Part shown: positions 1 to 8,466 of the stretch, piece after piece
Layout: the number at the start of each line of letters is the position of its first letter
How positions within the stretch are numbered: position 1 is the first letter of the stretch
Assembly (NCBI RefSeq): GCF_006968745.1
Contig: NZ_CP030118.1
Span: 3,112,654-3,176,653, forward strand
Source: Brasilonema sennae CENA114
GTDB lineage: Bacteria; Cyanobacteriota; Cyanobacteriia; Cyanobacteriales; Nostocaceae
Length of the DNA: 64,000 nucleotides
Reading direction: 5' to 3'
The notes under the pieces: generated by a model
Database searches by the model: none
What the model saw: the letters and a program-made list of their open reading frames with translations, nothing else
What the model was told of the DNA's origin: nothing
Made by a program: the position numbers and the translations under genes

Positions 1-185
1 TTACTTATTTTGCTTGTTCTTCTTTTGGTGTTATGGGACAACCACCCAGACCAAATTTTACATTTATTCGCACAGATGAAAGAGGAACTATTGGGGTAAT
101 TCGTAATTCATCACAATGGAAACCATTTGGTTTATTAGCACCCATTTATTGGCTGCATACAGGTAAACATGACCCTCGATTATAA
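1..185 (+). CDS. C-terminal end of an unidentified protein (cut by window edge)
   Basis: The frame is open from the first bases of the window to a TAA at 183-185, giving about 60 residues ending in WLHTGKHDPRL. A possible internal start is the ATG at 33 (50 residues), but the frame continues upstream without a stop, so this is more likely the tail of a gene lying mostly outside the window. No motif was recognised and no function is proposed. Confidence 0.35.
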   Translation, partial: TYFACSSFGVMGQPPRPNFTFIRTDERGTIGVIRNSSQWKPFGLLAPIYWLHTGKHDPRL

Positions 186-251
186 CAATAGAAATACCCC
201 ACCAACTAGGCTACCTGATTACGCTTAATTGCCTTTTGACCAAATTGCTAA

Positions 252-419
252 TCTATTGTTCACAAGTATTCAATAACACATATTGAACATATTCAAGAAA
301 TTCTGTATCGAGTTGAGAATGGACAGCAAACCGATGAAGATATATCATTTTTACGTCAGTTACTTCTGGCTGGCGAGCGCCAATTATCTTCAATAGCCAA
401 TTTAATTTCATCAGCATGA
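252..419 (+). pseudogene. Fragment of a cyanobacterial effector-module N-terminal domain
   Basis: The frame opens just after a TAA at 249-251 and runs to a TGA at 417-419. It has no ATG, GTG or TTG start. It encodes HIEHIQEILYRVENGQQTDE followed by DISFLRQLLLAGERQLSSIA. From memory, this resembles the short helical N-terminal domain found on many cyanobacterial conflict and signalling proteins (STAND NTPases, TIR or caspase-like effectors), which normally continues with a glycine/asparagine stretch and a large effector. Here it ends after about 55 codons, so I read it as the stump of a deleted gene. The family assignment rests on pattern memory only. Confidence 0.35.
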
Positions 420-426
420 GTGTTTG

Positions 427-618
427 TTATTCAACTTTTTTTTGTTTAACATAATTACGGAAATCATCTATTGTGAGTTGATTGAGCCATTGATGACGTT
501 CTCTGGTATAGTCACCATAACCCACTTCTAATTGCTGTAAAAATCTCAGCGTTCCTGCTACCCCTAAAGCATCAATAAGAGCTTTATATCCTTGTTGCCT
601 AATTTCCGTCAGTTTCAT
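427..618 (-). CDS. Small conserved protein overlapping a PIN-domain gene (putative antitoxin partner)
   Basis: This 63-residue protein starts MKLTEIRQQGYKALIDALGV and ends in a basic KQKKVE tail. Two more ATGs lie just upstream (621 and 627); an AGAGA stretch is best spaced for 621 or 618. The start lies inside the last codons of the PIN-type gene at 599-1087, so the two are translationally linked. That layout, and the size, fit a toxin-antitoxin partner, but the protein has no DNA-binding motif I can name. The neighbouring toxin is broken by a nonsense codon, so this protein may be a surviving half. Function is inferred from context only. Confidence 0.5.
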   Translation of the reverse strand: MKLTEIRQQGYKALIDALGVAGTLRFLQQLEVGYGDYTRERHQWLNQLTIDDFRNYVKQKKVE

Positions 619-1087
619 CATTATCATTCTCTGTTTGCAAAACATTCATTAACCAAATCGTAGGGTTTTCGACTTCTATGTTCAAAATACTTTGAAATTT
701 TTTTGCTTTCCGAAGCAGTCGATCATCAGTCGTCAAAAATACATCAGGATCTCCAGCTTCTGCAAAAGCCAAATGTAACGCATCGTGAAATTTAAAACTC
801 AACTTCATTAATTCTTCTGCTCTCAAATCAAGATTTTCAGTTGATTGAATATAAATCTTGGCTAAATTTAGTATCGATTTGACCTGTTGTTGTTTAAATG
901 AGTCTGAATGTTGACTAACTTCAAATTCAATAATATCGCTATTCATCAATATCCACTTGCCATCTTCGCAATTTTGAATAATCTCCGTTACTGCTTCAGC
1001 CTCCATACGCATCCGAAATTGTTCGAAATTGTCTAGAGTTCAATTCAAACAACAAACATCGAGATAAATTTTGTAAATTTTACTCAT
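599..1087 (-). pseudogene. PIN-domain nuclease/toxin gene interrupted by an in-frame TGA
   Basis: The frame from ATG at 1087-1085 reads MSKIYKIYLDVCCLN, then TGA at 1042-1040, then TLDNFEQFRMRMEAEAV and on to a normal end at 599. The N-terminal YLDVCCLN segment carries the first acidic PIN residue; the C-terminal part has the expected DALHLAFAEA and FLTTDDRLLRKA motifs. A CGA-to-TGA change would explain the stop, since related proteins have an arginine there. An internal ATG at 1012 allows a 137-residue product, but it would lack the first catalytic aspartate. The gene is therefore probably inactive as a nuclease, unless the stop is suppressed or is a sequencing error. The 63-residue partner overlaps its 3' end. 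Confidence 0.75.
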
Positions 1088-1095
1088 GCTGTATT

Positions 1096-1671
1096 CTAAA
1101 GTAGAGAACAAGAACGATGCAAAGCTTTATCAAGTAACACCATGTACTCATCATCTTTCACCCCATAAGCACCAAACCTCTCCAAATGGGGATTCATCGT
1201 CTGAGCATCAAACATCACAAATCGCCTTTTGCGCAACAGTTCCACCAACTTCACCATCGCCACCTTTGAACCTTCTGGGATGCGGTAAAACATTGACTCG
1301 CCAATAAAAGCACCCCCAATCACAATTCCTAAAATTCCCCCAGCCAGTTCATCCCCTTGCCAAGTTTCAAAACTGTACGCCCACCCCGTCTGGTAAAGTT
1401 CCCAATAAATCTGTTTTAACTCTGGTGAAATCCAAGTTGATTCTCGGTTAGCGCATCCAGCTACGACGGCTTTGAAATTGCGGTTAATCGCAACGCTAAA
1501 ACGCTCTTGATTCAGAACACGCTGCAGGGACTTGGGATAGCGAAATCTTTGATCTAAAGGAATAAGAGTGCGATCGCGACTCCCATACCACCCCAAGACA
1601 TCATTCTCATCAGCCATGAGAAAATAACCTTGAGCATAGCCTTGAATAATAGTGGCAACATCATATTTCAT
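1096..1671 (-). CDS. aat: Leucyl/phenylalanyl-tRNA--protein transferase
   Basis: Aat transfers Leu or Phe from aminoacyl-tRNA to the N-terminus of proteins with basic N-terminal residues, marking them for ClpS/ClpAP in the N-degron pathway. The 191-residue product shows the family pattern: [12 protein letters not shown] near the N-terminus, [49 protein letters not shown] and a C-terminal [14 protein letters not shown] start it at MKYDVATI, since the frame extends 15 codons further only into non-conserved sequence. A tnpB gene ends 42 nt upstream, so its native promoter may have been displaced and expression may now depend on sequence inside the element. Confidence 0.9.
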   Translation of the reverse strand: MKYDVATIIQGYAQGYFLMADENDVLGWYGSRDRTLIPLDQRFRYPKSLQRVLNQERFSVAINRNFKAVVAGCANRESTWISPELKQIYWELYQTGWAYSFETWQGDELAGGILGIVIGGAFIGESMFYRIPEGSKVAMVKLVELLRKRRFVMFDAQTMNPHLERFGAYGVKDDEYMVLLDKALHRSCSLL

Positions 1672-1712
1672 AGAAATAAGGAATATAGTTCCAAAAAGCA
1701 TAGACAAATATC

Positions 1713-2975
1713 TCATGCCGCTTGTTTATCAGGTGTAACGCTGACTGGGCGAACTACAACACCCTCTATCCCTTGGCTAAAAGCTGTCGGGATTACTTTT
1801 CTCAAAATATTGAAACTAGCATTGACATCGGCATGAATCAAGACACCAGTACCAGAACGGTAAACTCCTCTTTGAATACGTTTACCGCTAAATGTAACTA
1901 GTTTGCAGTGAGCTTGGACATATACTGGAATTGGGTCAAATTTGAGAAAATCAGCAAGACTAGTGTAAGACTCTTCATGAATAATCGTTTTAATTCCCAC
2001 AAGTCGCGCTTTGTAACTCAACAATTCGACAAAGCGAGCGTGAGGAATAAAAACAAAATTTTGATTGTTTCGTTTCCCCATAAGGACTTGCTGTTTCCAA
2101 AATGGATTTTGACCAATTACCAAAGTGCCGATTTGATTCGCAATCAAGTGGTTGATAATTAATCTACTGGCTTTGTGCAGATAATCATCCACTTGAAAAC
2201 TACGTTTTTTTGATAACTGTTGAATCCGTTTACTTGTGTGCTGCGAACCTTTTAATTGAGATTTTAGTTTAGAAGAGCGCTGATTGTAATATTGGTTGAT
2301 TGACTTCAACGGTCTGCCGTTAACTAAAAGTGGGACAAACCCTACCTTGTTTGAAGTTACAGCCGCTAAATTATCAACTCCAATATCAATCGCAGCAATC
2401 AGATTTGGCTCGAAATTTAGAAGAGTTTCCTGTTTTTCATAAATCACCTCAATCACGTAATAATTTAACTTCGGGACAATCCGCACTTGACACAGTGTAC
2501 CACTTTCAACGAAGGTTGGAATTTTTACCCCGGTTTTCGAGAGACTGATAAAACCTTTTTTTAAGAGGGTTTTACTTACCGCTTGGGCAGTATAAACAAG
2601 AAAATATCGACCTTTTTCTTTCTGTTTGTATTTTGGTAATTTTGGTCTACCTAAAAAGGCTTGACTGTTTTCCAGGTAAGCATTATTTGTTGCGAAAAAA
2701 CTTAACCAAGCACGATGCAAACTTAATAAAACCTGTTGAGATACTTTTGCTGGTAATGCTCGATAAGGTTCGGACGAATCCAGTTGTTTATCTATTGTAT
2801 TGTAGTTGAGATATTTCTTTTCATTCAAAAATGCTTGACGAATGTGATAGTTGGCAAAATTGTAGAGGTTTTTTGCTGCGAAACATAACTGATCAATTTC
2901 TTGATAGTGAGGATGGTTAGACTTAATGACGTGGCGCTCGACTAGCTGCATCTTACGAATCTTTTTAGTACGCAA
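1713..2975 (-). CDS. tnpB: TnpB (IS200/IS605-IS1341-type RNA-guided nuclease), solo, lacking the zinc ribbon
   Basis: The 420-residue protein has the TnpB layout: an N-terminal helical/wedge region, then a split RuvC nuclease with AAIDIGVDN (Asp197), HEESYTS (Glu335) and HADVNASFN (Asp383). The three catalytic acids are present. TnpB proteins normally carry a four-cysteine zinc ribbon between the second and third RuvC motifs; here that stretch contains only Cys357 and reads [13 protein letters not shown] instead. No tnpA lies nearby, so the element is non-autonomous. TnpB stops 42 nt before the aat start, leaving almost no room for the usual right end and guide-RNA region outside the coding sequence. 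Start could also be Met9 (MQLVERHV). Element ends were not resolved. Confidence 0.88.
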   Translation of the reverse strand: MRTKKIRKMQLVERHVIKSNHPHYQEIDQLCFAAKNLYNFANYHIRQAFLNEKKYLNYNTIDKQLDSSEPYRALPAKVSQQVLLSLHRAWLSFFATNNAYLENSQAFLGRPKLPKYKQKEKGRYFLVYTAQAVSKTLLKKGFISLSKTGVKIPTFVESGTLCQVRIVPKLNYYVIEVIYEKQETLLNFEPNLIAAIDIGVDNLAAVTSNKVGFVPLLVNGRPLKSINQYYNQRSSKLKSQLKGSQHTSKRIQQLSKKRSFQVDDYLHKASRLIINHLIANQIGTLVIGQNPFWKQQVLMGKRNNQNFVFIPHARFVELLSYKARLVGIKTIIHEESYTSLADFLKFDPIPVYVQAHCKLVTFSGKRIQRGVYRSGTGVLIHADVNASFNILRKVIPTAFSQGIEGVVVRPVSVTPDKQAA

Positions 2976-3077
2976 ATACTATCATTGACTTCCGCACCGA
3001 GTCAATTCACGTATAGAATTGTTTATATATGATCTTATTTGTCTATAATCTGATTTCAGTTTTCCAATACATAGTTT

Positions 3078-3103
3078 GTAGTCAGCGCTGAAGCGAGTAC
3101 TAC
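3078..3103. repeat. Short imperfect hairpin repeat
   Basis: GTAGT at 3078-3082 pairs with ACTAC at 3099-3103, with an inner GCT/AGC step. It lies between the tnpB start and the next plus-strand gene and resembles hairpin repeats common between genes in Nostocales. Its role is unknown. Confidence 0.35.
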
Positions 3104-3130
3104 GAACATCTTTAATATAAAAACAAGAAA

Positions 3131-3460
3131 ATGACGCAACCCATTCCACCCATCACCCTACCACCACCTCAAGATCCGATGCTTGAGGGAAAATGGTTAC
3201 AGCAACGCTTGCATCAGTGGCTGGATGAAGAATTTATCCCGGAAGCAATTAATCAGACAATCGCCGAAAGGGCTGGACAAATTTTTGTACGTCAACGTAT
3301 GGAAGGAGAAAACGACTTGGGTTCTCTGGTTATTGCCATTGTTACAGAGATGCAGTCGTTTGATTTTTCCAAAAGTTTCTACGGAGAGTTTGCTATTGCT
3401 AACGCCGTTAGCGACTTACTCCTAGAAAGTTTGGGGATTGACAAGTGTTGTGGGCAATAA
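3131..3460 (+). CDS. Conserved cyanobacterial hypothetical protein
   Basis: The 109-residue protein begins MTQPIPPITLPPPQDPMLEG, then has a mostly helical, acidic body (LHQWLDEEFIPEAI, RQRMEGENDLGSLVIAIVTE) and ends DKCCGQ. It has no signal peptide or membrane segment. The sequence looks well constrained (dense conserved-looking charged and aromatic residues), and I recall close homologues in other cyanobacteria without a function. It stands alone on the plus strand between tnpB and rpsN, both on the minus strand. Confidence 0.75.
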   Translation: MTQPIPPITLPPPQDPMLEGKWLQQRLHQWLDEEFIPEAINQTIAERAGQIFVRQRMEGENDLGSLVIAIVTEMQSFDFSKSFYGEFAIANAVSDLLLESLGIDKCCGQ

Positions 3461-3648
3461 TAGGCAATAAATAATTGATGTCTGTTGTCCTTCGTCATTA
3501 GTCCTTGGTTCTTTGTCTAAAGCTAATGACTAATGACTAATGAACGGCAGGTGCTACAACGCGCTTAACCCGACGCCAGGTGCTATAACGGGGGGAACCC
3601 CCGCAACGCACTGGCTCCGCAACGCACTGCCTCCTAATGACTAAGTAA

Positions 3649-3951
3649 CTACCAACTAGACTTAACAACTCCGGGTAAAAGACCTTCGTGTGCCCATTCG
3701 CGCAGAACGTTGCGAGATAGCCCAAAGTCGCGGTAAACTCCTCTGGAACGACCTGTTAACCAGCAACGGTTACGGTGGCGGGTAGGAGCGCTATTGCGGG
3801 GTAGCTGTTGAATTTCACGGTGAATTTCGAGCTTATCAACAGGAGATTCTGTTTCTCTGAATTCTTCGAGCAGTGCTTGGCGTTTTTCAGCATATTTAGC
3901 CACCAATCTGGCGCGTTTTTTCTCGCGCTCAATCAAACTCTTTTTTGCCAT
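3649..3951 (-). CDS. rpsN: 30S ribosomal protein S14
   Basis: The 100-residue protein is bacterial bS14, part of the head of the small ribosomal subunit. It has [20 protein letters not shown] at the N-terminus, [14 protein letters not shown] and [16 protein letters not shown], and ends [15 protein letters not shown]. Only one cysteine is present, so this is the zinc-independent long form. It follows nth on the same strand at 98 nt. Confidence 0.97.
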   Translation of the reverse strand: MAKKSLIEREKKRARLVAKYAEKRQALLEEFRETESPVDKLEIHREIQQLPRNSAPTRHRNRCWLTGRSRGVYRDFGLSRNVLREWAHEGLLPGVVKSSW

Positions 3952-4049
3952 AATGTCAGTGATTCATTTTAAAGACAGCATTTTCCATTCTATATAATCC
4001 CGCGTCTAGTGACCAAAGTCTCTTTTAGATAGGTCTTTTGGCTATGTTC

Positions 4050-4739
4050 CTAAAATTCCTTAATTTTTGCCTTGACAGTGACTTGTGGTACGTTAAAAGC
4101 AGAAGGACACAGATCAGCTAATTCACAAGCATCACAAGCAGGCGATCGCGCTTTACAAATCGCACGACCATGATAAACCAGCCGAATAGACCAATTTTCC
4201 CAATCTGCTTGAGGCAATAAACTCATTAAATCTCGTTCAATCCGGATGGGGTCTGTGTGTTCAGTTAACCCCAAACGCTCACTCAGACGTTTGACATGAG
4301 TATCCACTGTCACCCCAGCATTAATTCCATAAGCATGAGCAAGCACAACATTTGCTGTCTTTCGCGCCACACCTGGAAGGCGCACCATCTGTTCCATCTG
4401 CTTGGGGACATGACCGCCAAACTCATTGATAATCATCCGACAAGCAGCTTGAATATTCTTTGCCTTATTGCGATAGAACCCAGTGGAACGTACGCTTGTT
4501 TCTAACTCTGTTAAATCAGCATTCGCCAAACTTGCTGCGTCTGGAAATTTACTAAACAAAGCTGGTGTGACTAGATTAACTCGTTCATCAGTACACTGAG
4601 CTGAGAGAATCGTAGCCACCAGCAACTGTACTGGGGTTGAGTAGTTTAAAGAGCAAGTTGCATCTGGATAAAGACGCTTCAGGCGAACTAGGATTTCTAG
4701 CGCCCGTTGCTTCTGAGATGACTTTTTGCGGATACTCAT
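4050..4739 (-). CDS. nth: Endonuclease III (DNA glycosylase / AP lyase)
   Basis: Nth removes oxidised pyrimidines and cleaves the abasic site in base-excision repair. The 229-residue product shows the helix-hairpin-helix LPGVARKTANVV with the catalytic lysine (about residue 127), the catalytic aspartate in VDTHVKRLSERLGL (about 146) and the C-x6-C-x2-C-x5-C iron-sulphur cluster motif near the C-terminus. I place the start at MSIRKK because its ATG shares the final A of the rseP TAA stop (TAATG), which indicates translational coupling to rseP; an upstream in-frame start adds only eight residues inside rseP. Confidence 0.96.
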   Translation of the reverse strand: MSIRKKSSQKQRALEILVRLKRLYPDATCSLNYSTPVQLLVATILSAQCTDERVNLVTPALFSKFPDAASLANADLTELETSVRSTGFYRNKAKNIQAACRMIINEFGGHVPKQMEQMVRLPGVARKTANVVLAHAYGINAGVTVDTHVKRLSERLGLTEHTDPIRIERDLMSLLPQADWENWSIRLVYHGRAICKARSPACDACELADLCPSAFNVPQVTVKAKIKEF

Positions 4740-5842
4740 TACTGGAATAATCTTTGCACCCACTCCAATTGGGTAGTTTCTTTAACGATGAGAAAAATTC
4801 CTAGTCCTAAAAGTATCACCAAACCAGTTTGCATGACACCTTCTTGAATACGATTCGGTAAGGGTTTACCGCGCAAACCTTCAATCAACAGAAAAGCGAG
4901 TTGTCCTCCATCTAAAGCTGGTAAAGGCAAAATGTTGATGAAAGCCAAGTTAATGCTGATCAAAGCACCAAAGAACAACAAATTGCTGATATCATTCTGA
5001 GCCCAGGTTGCACCAATCTCGACAATTTTAACTGGACCTGCGACTTGGCTTGCTGTTTCGCCGAAGTTAGTAACTAATTGTCCAAAACCTTGAGATGTCT
5101 TGATGAGAATCTGCTGAAATTGTGTAGCGCCAATTTTTAATGCTTCCACGGGGTTTGTGGCGCGACGATGCACGATTTTCTGGTTAGGAGAAAGACGGAC
5201 ACCTATGCTACCTTCTCCGTTCGCATTAGCTTCAGGAGTCAGATTCACAGACAGTTTTTGATCGCCACGGGCGATTGTCAAATTAATTGGCTTGCCTAAA
5301 TGACTTTTGACGATTTCTGTGAAAGCTTTTAATTCTTGCTCAGAAGTCCCAAAAGTTTTGTTATCAGCAGCTAAAATGACATCTCCAGCCTGAAGACCTG
5401 CTTTAGCAGCAACTGAAACTGGTTGTGAAATTAATTCTGGGATGAGAATCCCGTTTTGAGCCGGTTGCGGTATGTTTACACCTACAACACCCACCTGTGT
5501 TACAAGCAGGAAGTAGGCAAATATTAAATTTGCTATCACTCCTGCACTAATCACAATCGCCCGATCTAAAACAGGGCGGTTACGTAAAAGATTTGGGTCA
5601 TTGGGAGGAATATCACTATCTGGATCATCGTCAGGAAAACCGACAAACCCACCCAGAGGAAAAGCACGAACAGCGTATTCCGTTTGTACTCCTTGATACT
5701 TCCAAATCACCGGACCAAAGCCCAGAGAAAAGCGATTGACGTAAATCCCTTGGGACCTTGCTGCAATGAAATGTCCAAACTCATGCACCAGGATCAAAAC
5801 AGCCAAGACTGCGATCGCTGCTAAACCCGCAAGAAATGACAT
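4739..5842 (-). CDS. rseP: Site-2 intramembrane metalloprotease (RseP family)
   Basis: This 367-residue membrane protease cleaves single-pass membrane proteins within the bilayer, typically anti-sigma factors after a first cut. The zinc motif HEFGH lies at about residues 20-24 in the first membrane helix, a PDZ domain occupies roughly 140-215 (AAKAGLQAGDVILA), and the third ligand is in LPALDGGQL near residue 320. FPLGGFVGF follows the family pattern. It is the first gene of rseP-nth-rpsN. The natural substrate in cyanobacteria is not clear. Confidence 0.94.
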   Translation of the reverse strand: MSFLAGLAAIAVLAVLILVHEFGHFIAARSQGIYVNRFSLGFGPVIWKYQGVQTEYAVRAFPLGGFVGFPDDDPDSDIPPNDPNLLRNRPVLDRAIVISAGVIANLIFAYFLLVTQVGVVGVNIPQPAQNGILIPELISQPVSVAAKAGLQAGDVILAADNKTFGTSEQELKAFTEIVKSHLGKPINLTIARGDQKLSVNLTPEANANGEGSIGVRLSPNQKIVHRRATNPVEALKIGATQFQQILIKTSQGFGQLVTNFGETASQVAGPVKIVEIGATWAQNDISNLLFFGALISINLAFINILPLPALDGGQLAFLLIEGLRGKPLPNRIQEGVMQTGLVILLGLGIFLIVKETTQLEWVQRLFQ

Positions 5843-6034
5843 AGATAAACAATGAATGAACTGATTGGGCGATACTTCTTTTCATTTTAAGGTGTGTCCA
5901 GAGGACACGACGCTGCAAAGGACGAAAAAACCGCCCATCAAATTGAGGGAAATTGCTATAACTTTTCCGAAAGCACAACTTACGCAGGTGTAGATTTAAA
6001 TAGTACTATCTATGCTCTGTAAAATCTCTTACTA

Positions 6035-6448
6035 ATGATAGATGTTATTGTTCTAACTAAGTTTCTATCTCCTTTGCTGCCTTACCTACTCAAACTAGGA
6101 GATAAAGCAGCAGAGGAAGCAGCAAAAAAACTTGGTGCAGATACGTGGGAAAAAGCGAAAGCGATTTGGGTTAAACTCCATCCTAAAGTGGAAGCTAAAC
6201 CATCAGCCCAAGAAGCTGTCCAAGATGTAGCGCAAGCGCCTGAGGATGAAGATGCTTTAGCCGCACTGCGTCTGCAGCTTAAGAAGTTATTCAAGGAAGA
6301 TCCAACGTTAGAAAGCGAAGTCACTCAGCTTCTGGCTGAAGCCGAAGCATCCCAAAGTCGTGGAAACATCAATATTGGTGGAGATGTCAAAGGTGTTTCT
6401 GCATACGACATTAGCGGAGGAAGTATCACTCAAGGCGATATTAGTTAG
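6035..6448 (+). CDS. Conserved cyanobacterial small protein with glycine-rich nucleic-type tail
   Basis: The 137-residue protein has a hydrophobic N-terminus (TKFLSPLLPYLLKLGDKAAE), an alanine/lysine-rich helical middle, an acidic helix, and a tail rich in Gly, Asn and Ser (NINIGGDVKGVSAYDISGG). Such tails occur in cyanobacterial proteins next to or fused with STAND/WD40 signalling modules, and a WD40 gene remnant follows directly. I do not know its function. It could be the surviving N-terminal partner of the broken downstream gene. Confidence 0.6.
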   Translation: MIDVIVLTKFLSPLLPYLLKLGDKAAEEAAKKLGADTWEKAKAIWVKLHPKVEAKPSAQEAVQDVAQAPEDEDALAALRLQLKKLFKEDPTLESEVTQLLAEAEASQSRGNINIGGDVKGVSAYDISGGSITQGDIS

Positions 6449-7627
6449 AGATAAGGGAACAGGGAACACTACCATCAAACTATGGGATGTGACTACAGGT
6501 AAACAAAAGATCACCCTCAACGGGCATAGCAATTCGGTCTATAGCGTGAGTTTTAGCCGAGATGGCAAGACTTTGGCTTCTGCGAGTTTTGACCAGACGA
6601 TAAAACTGTGGAATGTGGCTACAGATAAACAGACTACCCTCACTGGGCATAGCGATGGGGTTACTAGCGTCAGTTTCAGCCCAGATGGCAAAACTTTGGC
6701 TTCTACAAGTTCTGACTTGACCATAAAACTGTGGAATGTCGCTACAAATAAACAGACTACCCTCAACGGGCATAGCGGTACAGTCCTTGGGGTGAGTTTT
6801 AGCCCAAATGGCAAGACCTTAGCTTCTGCGAGTTGGGACAAGACCATAAAACTGTGGGATGTGGCTACTGGTGAACAAAAGACCACCCTCAACGGGCATA
6901 GCAATTCGGTCAATAGCGTAGCTTTTAGTCCAGATGGCAAGACCTTAGCTTCTGCAAGTGCTGACTCTATAAAACTGTGCGATGTAGCTACAGGTGAAGA
7001 AAAGACCACCCTCAAAGGGCATAGCAATACAGTCATGAGCGTGAGTTACAGCCCAGATGGCAAGACCTTAGCTTCTGCAAGTTTTGACAAAACCATCAAA
7101 CTGTGGAATGTGGTGACAGGTCAAGAAAAGACTACCTCAAGGGGCATAGCGATTGGGTTTATAGCGTAGCTTTTAGTCCAGATGGCAAGACCTTAGCTTC
7201 TGCAAGTTTTGACAAAACCATCAAACTGTGGGATGTGGCGACAGGTCAAGAAAAGACCACCCTCAACGGGCATAGCGATAAGGTCAAGAGCATAGCTTTC
7301 AGCCCAGATGGCAAGACCTTAGCTTCTGCAAGTTTTGACAAAACCATCAAACTGTGGGATGTGGGTACAGGTCAAGAAAAGACCACCCTTATCGGGCATA
7401 GCGATGTGGTCTATAGCGTAGCATTCAGCTCAGATGGCAAAACCTTGGCTTCTGCGAGTGCCGATAACACAGTGATTTTGTGGGATTTAAATTCTATTTT
7501 ATCTAATTTAGATTTTGATAATCTTATGAGACGCGATTGTGATATAATCCGGGGTTACTTGAGAACCAATCCTAATGTTAGCGATCGCGATCGCACTCTC
7601 TGCAACGGCATTGGCACTCAGAATTAA
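6449..7627 (+). pseudogene. WD40-repeat protein remnant with a frameshift
   Basis: The segment encodes eight WD40 units marked by GHS...[14 protein letters not shown] and TIKLWDV, each about 126 bp and almost identical in DNA. The first part reads from about 6460 in one frame; after about 7135 the reading continues in another frame to 7627. Comparison of repeats shows one missing C (ACTACC-TCAA against ACCACCCTCAA in sister repeats), which explains the shift. No start or upstream effector domain precedes the repeats; instead an AGGGAACAGGGAAC intergenic-type repeat abuts them. One repeat also lost a residue and has Cys for Trp (IKLCDV). I read it as a decayed WD40 gene that lost its N-terminus. 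Confidence 0.75.
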
Positions 7628-8260
7628 AGGATAAACGGCAAGATTGACACTCCCCGAACTATGTAAGTATCGCCACTAGCTTTTGATGTGAAGCTATGAC
7701 AAATTTGGTACTGATTTTTTAGCTGCTAACTGTTAAAACTAACTTAACTCAGAGTTAATCTTAAATTGTTTCTATTAGTTTTATACTGTGCAAGTGATAA
7801 CACGTAATTGCGTTTACCAAAGCTCTACAGATGTTATTTGTTAGTCTTACCCACTTTTATATACAGTAAGATTTTAAACAACGTAATCTTTGTAGCTTAC
7901 TGAAACATTAAATGAGTTGACACTAGGAAGTATTAGTGTAACTACAGGGATCTATACCTCCAGAACCAGGCAAAGTTGGAAACTACCAGTTGACTGCCTC
8001 TACCAAAATTCCACTATTCTTCGATGATTGGCGATCGCCTTGTAGCAGCAGATGTTATCGCTGCTACTTGGGCGTCTGTTGTCATTGTCTGAGCAAATTC
8101 GTGATTGAAATCTCCTGATATGGGAGATTACAACTCCTGTTAGAAGATCCCCCCAACCCACGCCACTTGCTTCAAGTCGGGAAACCCGCCCAACGCAGTG
8201 GCTCCCCTTAAAAAGGGGGGCTATCAACCCGTTTACCTATTTATCCCCTTTTTAAGGAAG
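7628..8260. other. Non-coding interval, no gene seen
   Basis: Apart from low-complexity AT-rich sequence, I see a HIP1 octamer-rich stretch near 8030 and a long inverted repeat, CCTTAAAAAGGGG near 8208 pairing with CCCCTTTTTAAGG near 8246. Open frames here have no protein-like composition. Confidence 0.5.
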
Positions 8261-8418
8261 GCTACGGTGTACACACAAGTTCTTGAATTACCCACTCATT
8301 CGCGCAAAACCTCACCCTGCCCTATCGGGCATCCCTCTCCTTACTAAGGAGAGGGAAAGATTTTAGCGCCGATTCAAGCGAGGGTGAGGTTTTGAACGAG
8401 ATGTGTATACACCGTAGC
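8261..8418. repeat. MITE-like element, copy 1
   Basis: The element begins GCTACGGTGTACACACA and ends TGTGTATACACCGTAGC: 17-bp terminal inverted repeats with one mismatch. The core carries CCTCACCCTGCCC, an AGGAG-type palindrome (CTCTCCTTACTAAGGAGAG) and AGGGTGAGG. TTTTTAAGG occurs directly after the right end and again 4 nt left of the left end, a candidate target duplication. Related copies are at 14876-15160 (inverted, enlarged) and 26173-26262 (core only). There is no coding capacity. Confidence 0.65.
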
Positions 8419-8466
8419 TTTTTAAGGCGATCGCTCCCGCTTATACACACCAAACAAGGATCACTT

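Noticed and set aside
6480..7036. Long minus-strand frames across the WD40 repeats
   Set aside because: They mirror the repeats and have no start signals or recognisable domains.
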